DNA of 19,027 nucleotides from Conidiobolus incongruus B7586. Its lineage: Eukaryota > Entomophthoromycota > Entomophthoromycetes > Entomophthorales > Conidiobolaceae. The notes beneath the pieces are model-generated. The model had not been told where the DNA came from. It ran no database searches and saw only the letters and a program-made list of their open reading frames with translations. Location of the stretch: contig JNEM01016954.1 in the NCBI GenBank assembly GCA_000697335.1, forward strand, positions 1 through 19,027. The letters run 5' to 3'. Below, piece by piece: positions 11,704-19,027 of the stretch; position 1 is the stretch's first letter, and the number at the start of each line of letters is the position of its first letter. Position numbers and translations under genes: made by a program.

Positions 11704-13116
11704 ATGGATATTTCTACTACTTCTACCACGACATCGACGAGTGGAGTAAATGCAGATTTAATTATAATATGCGTTTATTTCGTTATTATATTATTAGCTA
11801 TTATATTTTTTATCTTTTATTTTTGGATAGGTAGGAGAAAAGAGATAGAGTTAAGGGTTATAGAGCGAATAAATCAACAAAAAGCTATTGAGAATTTGGT
11901 AGATAATATGAAACAACAGTTTCGATTATTGGTGAAATTACCCATAAGAATTAAACAATTTAAACAAGACGGTATAGTTCAAAGTTGCAGTTGGATTTTA
12001 TTGTTAATAATTTTGGGCTCCATAATTTCATTGATAACTCGAGCTATTTTATTTAATGTGAATAACGATACTAACGGGCTTCCCAGTTTAAAAATTGAGA
12101 CGTTTTTATTCGTTTTATGCCTTAATTTATACGTTATTAGCAGACAGTTCGTGTATTATTTGAGGCAGCAGAGTATTCACCTTCACGACCCTCGATTTCA
12201 AGCTCTTTACAGGACTAATTTTAATACTTTTGACAGGAGTTGGGCTAATTATCTACAAATTTCGGTACTTGGACTGGAATTTTTACAACTTTTAAGTTTT
12301 CCCATCCAAGATATTGTTACAAGTATTACTAGTAAAAACGGGTCGTCAACTGGGAATAATTCAGCGATAGCTTCAATTTTGGGGATTGCTACTTTATTGC
12401 CTAATATTAGTTCATCATTCTTTTTGGTCCAGTTTTGGACTGTAATGGGAGTAATTTTGCTCGCTACAGTTGTCGCTATTAGTATTCATATCTATAACGA
12501 AAGGGCACTGCGCGGAATCCCCTTATTCTGGGCAAGTCATATTGTACCGATTGTCAATGTTGGTTACCTTCCAATTTTGGTAACGTTCATCAATTCAGTT
12601 GCGTGTTTCTTCCAAGGTGAAGCAGATCAAGGATTTTTAAAATGCAGTGCAAAGCTTGTACAGCCTCAGCTCTACATATGGGGATCCCTTGTAGGCTTCA
12701 CACTCGCCTATATCCTCATGACAATTTTTGTAACATCATATGAATGCAAACCCATCGAAGGCGACATCGAATTCAAGTCTAAGGGAGTGGCCTTCATCAA
12801 GAACATGTCACTCTTACTCACTATTGACTTCTCCCTCATTCCAAAGAACTACAGTAAAATCAAAGGTGTTTTCTCTGTCATCATCCTTACATCATTGATT
12901 ATCTACAACATTCACTTCCGTCCCTGCTACGTCAGTCAAGTCAATTTCTGGCGCACAGCGGGCTTCTGTTGCATCTTGTGGTCAGCTCTACCAGTTGCTA
13001 TTCTAGATCTTAGTACGATACCTGTGTATGGTATCGTTTTATTGATTTTAATAGGTTGGTTAGTCATTTTGTCAATTTTTACTTTTATTAAATGTATTTA
13101 TCAAAAATCCACATAA
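11704..13116 (+). CDS. Polytopic membrane protein, about ten transmembrane segments, uncharacterised fungal/protist family
   Basis: Single-exon gene of 470 residues starting with a Ser/Thr-rich outside tail (2-16). Hydrophobic segments lie near 19-42, 95-117, 131-150, 184-206, 240-264, 276-303, 323-346, 387-405, 415-434 and 440-464. Between the first two is a charged, probably cytoplasmic helix (43-92, RRKEIELRVIERIN). The part from about 276 (IVPIVNVGYLPILVTFINSV, a Cys pair region 301-314, then FRPCYVSQVNFWRTA at 405-419) resembles the membrane region that I recall from large uncharacterised proteins of early-diverging fungi and protists, some annotated TmcB/TmcC-like; this is memory of family style, not a search. 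No channel, transporter or receptor motif is certain. The first half uses A/T-ending codons and about 12540-13010 uses many C-ending codons. AATAAA lies at 13124-13129. Confidence 0.75.
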   Translation: MDISTTSTTTSTSGVNADLIIICVYFVIILLAIIFFIFYFWIGRRKEIELRVIERINQQKAIENLVDNMKQQFRLLVKLPIRIKQFKQDGIVQSCSWILLLIILGSIISLITRAILFNVNNDTNGLPSLKIETFLFVLCLNLYVISRQFVYYLRQQSIHLHDPRFQALYRTNFNTFDRSWANYLQISVLGLEFLQLLSFPIQDIVTSITSKNGSSTGNNSAIASILGIATLLPNISSSFFLVQFWTVMGVILLATVVAISIHIYNERALRGIPLFWASHIVPIVNVGYLPILVTFINSVACFFQGEADQGFLKCSAKLVQPQLYIWGSLVGFTLAYILMTIFVTSYECKPIEGDIEFKSKGVAFIKNMSLLLTIDFSLIPKNYSKIKGVFSVIILTSLIIYNIHFRPCYVSQVNFWRTAGFCCILWSALPVAILDLSTIPVYGIVLLILIGWLVILSIFTFIKCIYQKST

Positions 13117-13842
13117 ATATTTTAATAAATAAACATCGAAATAATTAATAAAATATTGTATGATGAATATATTGTTTTATATTGATATTGAATATCGTGT
13201 TATAATATATAAATTGATTTTTATTATTTATATAAAATACTAATCAATGATGCATAATATATATATCAAACGGTTAAAATGTCTTAGATTATTAATTTAT
13301 TATCAGTAACTGTATTGATGAAGATGTTATTTACATTATATTTTCAACATTAAAACATAATACAAAATTATTTGATTTAAATATACAAATTATATGGAAT
13401 ATACTAAATTGATTTAAATAATAGATGATATTGAGTTAATTTCGCCATATAGAAAGTTATTAACTTCAGTAACATAATATGATCGTCATATTTGTGATAA
13501 TTTAATGAATAGTAATGAGAAATACTATTTAATATTTTGAACTATTGCGAGATCAATCAATTTTATAGATTAAATATGGCTTAAAATATTTAAGTTTTTA
13601 ACAAGGTCGCTTACTTGTATTAAAAATGTTGAATTTAAAATTCAAATCATTTTATATAAAATGATAACGATGGAATTTAAAACTTGATAAATATGAAATA
13701 CTCATAAATAGTGTAAATAAAGTATAAAAGAAAATATACCTATAATAAATATTTGTCAAAAAGATTTATACATAACCATTAGTACCACATCACATCAATT
13801 GAACTAAACTTAGTTTTTATTATTGAAAATATTGAAGAGCGC
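13117..13842. other. Convergent intergenic region
   Basis: AT-rich DNA between the 3' ends of the membrane-protein and COX6B genes. A minus-strand AATAAA just after the COX6B stop (about 13816-13821) is a plausible poly(A) signal. No further gene or repeat was seen. Confidence 0.5.
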
Positions 13843-14082
13843 TTAGGGCTTCATGTTGAAGGGGAGGACACCGGCATCTTTAGCTTCGTCCCACTTTTGA
13901 ATCCATTCGGAGGGGCATAAAGATCTGTAGACCTTGAAGAATTCTTGACAGGGGGCGAAATCTTCACCGTTCTTGGTAATACACTTGTTATAATCGACAT
14001 AATTTTGCCAGCAGTGCTTGGTTTGGTTGGTGTGGGGGAATCGAGCGTCGAAGGGAGCGGTTTCCAATTTATATTCAGTCAT
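13843..14082 (-). CDS. COX12: Cytochrome c oxidase subunit VIb (COX6B / Cox12)
   Basis: Intermembrane-space subunit of respiratory complex IV; 79 residues, close to the length of yeast Cox12 and human COX6B1. It carries the family's CHCH fold with one Cys-X9-Cys (Cys24-Cys34, in HCWQNYVDYNKC) and one Cys-X10-Cys (Cys45-Cys56, in PCQEFFKVYRSLC), the pairs oxidised by the Mia40 import route, so no cleavable presequence is expected or seen. The N-terminal APFDARFPHTNQTKHCWQNY and C-terminal CPSEWIQKWDEA are diagnostic. The gene has no intron, starts at the only sensible ATG, and uses more G and C than its flanks. Together with PET117 it shows that this organism respires. Confidence 0.97.
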   Translation of the reverse strand: MTEYKLETAPFDARFPHTNQTKHCWQNYVDYNKCITKNGEDFAPCQEFFKVYRSLCPSEWIQKWDEAKDAGVLPFNMKP

Positions 14083-16077
14083 TTTTACACTTCAATTAAT
14101 TGTTTTTTAGATTTTAATTAATTAATTTGATAAATTGATATATAGAAAGATTTAGTTATTTGATACTCTATGTTGGATCAAATTATGGGTTTCAATAATT
14201 AGATAGGTTAGATCATATTATCAATGAATCTATAATGTTTTCATTTATTAATTATAGATATAAAAATTTTCATTATATATAAACACCAGGTTATTCGCTT
14301 CAAAAATAATTATTATTTAGGTACTACTCAAATATATAAATCATAGATTCATAGGTTATTAAAACAGTGAAAAATCTAAATAATTTTAATCAATGTTAAT
14401 TTATTTTTAGACTTGTCAATAGTCAAATAATATGGTATTGACAATCACTGTTTTCAATGTATTAACATATGATAATTAATATACTTAAAGAAAACGATTT
14501 GATCATAGTTTTTTATATAACTTAGTTAATAAATATTAATATATTAAAAATATTTAATTAATTCTGAGTGATTTATTTAATAAAATTCTCCAAGTATATA
14601 TATGACGAATTCTATTTATATCTCTACCTAGTCGATATTATTTCATTTATATTTTCTTATATAAAATTATTATTAAAGTAATGATATTTCACAATAATTA
14701 TAAATATATTTTCTATTTATTATTAAATTTGTAATACTTATTATATATGAGTTATATGATTCTATGAATATATACAACTATCACATCAATAATTAATCTT
14801 TATAGAGGTCTTTTAATGATATAATTCCCTTAAAATATATAAAAATAAAAACAAAAATTCCAAATTCCATATTGCTTAATTTTATACTGAGCTATATCAG
14901 ATATTCAAAAATAGTGTCATTACAATATATTGTATGTATGACGAAATACATTTCTAATTCAAACCGATTGAACTATTTCCGTTACTTCTAATATTTAAAT
15001 TGACTCAATTTCTTGATTCATATTATTGAATCTATAAAAATTTCAAGTATTACAATGAAATATATTTAGTTTGATCTATATATTAAATTATAATTTTTAA
15101 ATCAGTATTAAAATAATCATTGTTTACTAATGCCTAATTTACTGATAGCAATGTTTTAAAAATCCATAATAACATTAACTTAAAAAGAGTATATTTTTGT
15201 TATTATTTCGTCTAAGCTCCAAAGTTAAAATATATATCGATTATTGCATTATAAAGTAATGAAATGATAGTATATATTGATTTATAATCCAATATCTCAA
15301 TATCCAAATATAATTTTTAAAATTCACTATAATTTTTTCATGTTGAATATTAGTAATATTAATTATCTAAAAAGTTATACAGATTTAATTGCATCTAATA
15401 TTCAATAAAATTTTAATTCATTATTATTAACATTATATATTATATATTTCTCTTCATGATTTTGAATTTATGGATATCAATCTGAAAAATTGTTGTCTTT
15501 TTGGATAAATTATTAAGTAATAGATTATATCTATATCAAAAAAATAGGTGATACAAAGCTAATCATTTTAAAATATTTTATTATGTTAATATTCAACTTA
15601 ATATAATATCAATTTTGGTCATCACTAAATATATTAAAGAATCATTCAAAGTATCAATTATTCACCTTTTTATAATAATCAAATTTAAGAGAAATTTCAA
15701 ATTAAAAAATTTATTTTTAAAATTGGTTAACACACAAGATCATTTGAAAGTTTCAATTATTTTTCATGATAATGCTATTGTAAAATCAAGTATCAGTCTA
15801 TTTATATATAGATATCGATAAAATATGTAGGATAAATTATAGATAAGAATATATAAATGTGTTAAATTATTTAATCAAAAATTATAAAGAATGTATATAT
15901 TTGAATTTTTTAAACAATATACGTGTATATAATAAAATAAAAAATATAATTGCCAAATAATAATTTCAGAATAAATAATTTAATAAAATTAAAAAGAATA
16001 TTTATATTGACAAAATAAATTATATATAACTATTATATAATTTTTGGATATTCTATATTATTATGATTTCTAGTTGA
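14083..16077. other. Two-kilobase AT-rich intergenic region
   Basis: Lies upstream of COX6B and downstream of HPRT. It is AT-rich throughout, with no reading frame of normal amino-acid composition; the longest (15615-15821) begins at TTG and is Lys/Ile/Phe-rich. No RNA gene, tandem repeat or terminal inverted repeat was recognised. The COX6B promoter should be in the first few hundred bases. Confidence 0.55.
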
Positions 16078-16892
16078 TTATTGAGCATAAGCAATTTTAC
16101 CATGATCCTAAAAATTTAAAGTCAATTCAATGTATAATATATTAAATTAAGTGAGCTTACACTAATAACACAGATATGGTCCAAATCTCTGAAATATTCG
16201 TTATAGTCTAAAGCGTAACCTACTACGAATTCGTCGGGAATAGCGAAACCAACGTATTCGGGAATATAACCGTTAGATTTAGGAGTTTTCTTGATTAATA
16301 AACTGGTAACACGGACTGAAGCGGGTTCGTATTGCTTTAATCTGTTCAATAACTTGACCATGGTGCTACCTGTGTCGATAATATCTTCAACGATAAGCAA
16401 GTTTTTGCCCTTAAACTCTTGAAGATCTTTTTCAGTCAATGAAATTTGGACATCACCAGTTGATTCGGTGTTGTGGTAGGATTTGACCTTGATAAATTCT
16501 AAACTGAGGGGAACGGATTGACCCAAGACGGTATTACATTTCTTAATTTCGTTAACCAGATCGGCAAAGAATTGGTGACCTCCCTTTAAAACACAACATA
16601 CGACTATTTATAGATACATTTATAATTATGATAGATAGTAATTAATAATATACTTACCCAAAGGACCATCAGAATCTTGAACAATAGTCTTAGCCAACTT
16701 TTGAATTCTGTCCTAAATCAATTATTAGCATAATCCAAAAAATTTAAAATTGATCATTTTTACCTTAATAATACCATGAGGGATCATAATACTGGAGACA
16801 TCCTTCTCATAATGCTGAGGGATGACGAAATGATCTAAACTGTAGTTAAAGCTTTCGGTGGTAACATCGATCCATCTAGTTTCAGTAGCCAT
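16078..16892 (-). CDS. HPRT1: Hypoxanthine-guanine phosphoribosyltransferase, 4 exons
   Basis: Purine-salvage enzyme that joins hypoxanthine or guanine to PRPP, making IMP or GMP in the cytosol. Minus-strand exons are 16764-16892, 16658-16712, 16161-16603 and 16078-16107 with introns of 51, 54 and 53 nt; the product is 218 residues, exactly the human length. Exon 3 must start at 16603 (aatag|TCGTATG) so that the beta-strand VVCCVLKGG with the conserved Lys68-Gly-Gly is kept; Val62 is split across the junction. The PRPP loop [14 protein letters not shown] lies at 130-143 with Glu134, Asp135 and catalytic Asp138. [11 protein letters not shown] is the flexible active-site loop, and [16 protein letters not shown] the base-binding end. 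The last exon encodes only DHGKIAYAQ. It resembles the animal enzyme much more than the yeast Hpt1 type. Start at ATG 16892 gives MATETRW and the correct length. Confidence 0.96.
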
Positions 16893-19027
16893 CTTTATGT
16901 ATTATGTATTTTAAAATGTAATAAAAAATAGAAAAAAAATTTATCTTGCGATCACAATTCAGAATTTATAGAAAATTTTAATACTTAAGCCAATCATAGT
17001 TAATAAGGGTTTAGACCTTGATAATTTTTGATGTGTAAGAAATTTTGATTGGTCAATTTTGAAGAATTTTTTTTTAATTCAGTGCTCCATAATCCTTAAC
17101 TTTTTGTAAGCTAACTTCCACAAGTTTGTGTTAATATTTTAATGTACAAAAACAACATTTTGATTGATAATTTTGAATTTTATAATGTTAATATTCTAAT
17201 TTAACATATGATTCAATTATAAAATTTTCCAAATTTCATTTAATAATAAAATAATTTATTTAACAACTGGAAATTTTATTAAAAAATATTATGTGATTTT
17301 GGCACTTTATTATTAAATATTTAATAAAAAATTATAAATTAAAACTGATATAAACAACCTATTCCTAGCTATTCAATTATTTACATATTAGATCATTTTA
17401 AACATAACTTTTCAATTGTTATTAATATTAAAATATATTATTAATCTATTATTTTAGCCTTATTATTATTAACAAAAAATTGTTATTTAATACAAAATTA
17501 TTATAATATTGTTTAAAAATAAAATTAATATAAATATATTTATATATATCTTTTTAATAAAAAATATATAAGAAATAAATTCAAATTTTATTATCATTAT
17601 TAATTATATACTAACCTACAAAAATAAGTTATAAAATTAAAAACACTTATATATTTATAAATAACTTGATTAATATTTAATGAAATAAACTTAAATTAAA
17701 TAATTAAAATCTATTATATTTATTAACAATATATATCATTAAATAATGATATTTAGTTATTAATTAGCTAAAATATAAACCTTTAAATTTTATCTATGAT
17801 GAGTTATAAATTTATAGGTTTTTAGTGATAAAAAAAATTAAAACTTAATATATCTACCTTTAACTTTTCTAACTTCTTTAAGTTTGTAGGGTATAGAATC
17901 AACTTACTTCTTAAACTAAAAAAGATTAATCTTGTTTTATGCTTTTTAAATATATTTTTAAAGTTGATTTAAATTTTTTATTAAAGAGAAAATTTTAATA
18001 ACTTATTTTAATTAATCCTAAAGGTATTTAATTAAGTTAAGGTTAAGAAATTAAAAAAATTACTTTATAACTATTATTTTATTATTTTTAAATTATTTGG
18101 TAATATAAGCTATAATATAACAAAAGGTATTATCTTATTATAAAATAATATTAGATTTGTTTAACTTATATTATTTAATAGTTTTTTTCAATTAATTGTT
18201 TAGAATATTTTAATATATTTCAATATTAATTCCCCTATTAATTTTATAAAGATATTTTATACTTAAAGATAACATATATCCTTAAACAATAATTAACTTA
18301 CCATTGTATTTTTAAGTAAAATTAACATAATGGTTATAAAATAATTTTGTATCTTTTTTAAAATATCTAGCTTTTTTATTAAATCTACTAAAGTATATTT
18401 TTGTTTTATTAAACTAAATAACCTTATTTTAATTAATTTTAATTTAATATTAATAATAATATTTAAACTTCTACTTAACTTTATAATATGATTTTTTTAG
18501 TTAGGGGTGTTTTTTCTTAAAATATAAGTAATATCTATATTAATATAAAATACATATAATAGTATTAATGTTAACTAATATTTTTGTATAATTTTATAGT
18601 TTTTATTATATTTCTATAGTAATACTATACTTACTTATATTAATTAACTTATAAATATATTTCTTATTATATTCATCTATAATTTTAATATACTTAAGTT
18701 TAAGTTTAAATGTATTTTTATTGTTATTCTTAATAACTTTAACTATAATAAATTAGTTAACACTAGTAATTCTAATAATATCATAAGTTGATTTATTTTT
18801 TTATAAAGTTAAATAATACATAAATAGATTTTTTTAGAAAAAGATTGAGGTATAATAATATTAATAATAAAAATTTAGTATATCAATAAAATATTATATA
18901 AAATAATAACAAAGAGAGAAAAAAGATATAGTAATATATTATTAAATATATCCCCTTATCTCAAAAACTTGTAAATTTATAACTTACTTTAGTTGAATGT
19001 TAAAAGTTAATATCTTTACTAATAGTT
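16893..19027. other. AT-rich region upstream of HPRT, no intact gene
   Basis: The first 200 bases, a little richer in G and C, should contain the HPRT promoter. From about 17200 to the window end the sequence is extremely AT-rich. From roughly 17800 its texture shifts: fewer TATATA runs and more TTAA/CTTAA-type words, with minus-strand Lys/Ile/Leu-rich frames of 40-60 codons separated by stops (for example near 18300-18490 and 18590-18740). This could be a decayed element or simply composition; no family motif, terminal repeat or boundary could be identified. Confidence 0.45.

Noticed and set aside
15615-15821. Plus-strand frame of 68 codons with KVSII occurring twice
   Set aside because: TTG start, Lys/Ile/Phe-rich, and the small internal repeat is within chance for such composition.
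16579-16658. HPRT exon 3 starting at 16579
   Set aside because: It keeps the frame but removes the conserved VVCCVLKG strand; the acceptor before 16603 gives the full 218-residue enzyme.
18900-19027. A terminal repeat of a retroelement near the window end
   Set aside because: The CCCCTTATCTC stretch looked suggestive but no partner repeat, primer site or pol motif was found, and the window ends here.

Overview
The window is a very AT-rich stretch of a eukaryotic nuclear genome, most likely an early-diverging (non-Dikarya) fungus. Intron-containing genes carry a standard-code reading frame, GT-AG introns almost all 49-55 nt long, a four-exon HPRT that aligns closely with the animal enzyme, a true WNK kinase (absent from baker's and fission yeast), and a PET117/COX6B pair showing respiring mitochondria, which argues against the equally AT-rich anaerobic gut fungi. 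An Entomophthorales-like fungus such as Conidiobolus would fit; that placement is inference, not something the sequence proves.

Layout. 1-2840: gene-poor AT-rich DNA. 2841-4391 (+): aspartyl aminopeptidase, four exons. 4571-4847 (-): PET117 cytochrome oxidase assembly factor, two exons, convergent with the peptidase. 4959-5030 (-): tRNA-Thr(UGU) with Pol III boxes and a T-run terminator. 5031-7627: no intact gene, but two patches of coding-like remnants (5758-5955 minus; about 6550-7260 plus) and a 13-bp inverted repeat next to an (AT)10 tract. 7628-9975 (+): WNK kinase, eight exons, with an OSR1_C/PF2-like domain, coiled coil and C-terminal SAM-like domain; 10060-10328 carries two more exon-like pieces that are either an alternative WNK tail or a tiny gene. 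10528-11262 (-): pentatricopeptide-like helical-repeat protein. 11704-13116 (+): single-exon protein with about ten membrane segments. 13843-14082 (-): COX6B/Cox12. 16078-16892 (-): hypoxanthine-guanine phosphoribosyltransferase, four exons. 16893-19027: AT-rich DNA without an intact gene.

The genes are mostly housekeeping. Two serve cytochrome c oxidase (PET117 assembly, COX6B structure), and the PPR-like protein could serve mitochondrial RNA, though that is a guess. HPRT is purine salvage, the aminopeptidase finishes peptide breakdown in the cytosol, and the WNK kinase is an osmotic/chloride-type signalling kinase whose chloride-sensing residues differ from the animal form. No operon-like or mobile gene cluster and no CRISPR-like array was seen. 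The items I consider most worth a second look are the altered chloride pocket and C-terminal architecture of the WNK kinase, its uncertain 3' end, the membrane protein family, and the 5'-biased introns with 3'-biased GC in the longer genes.
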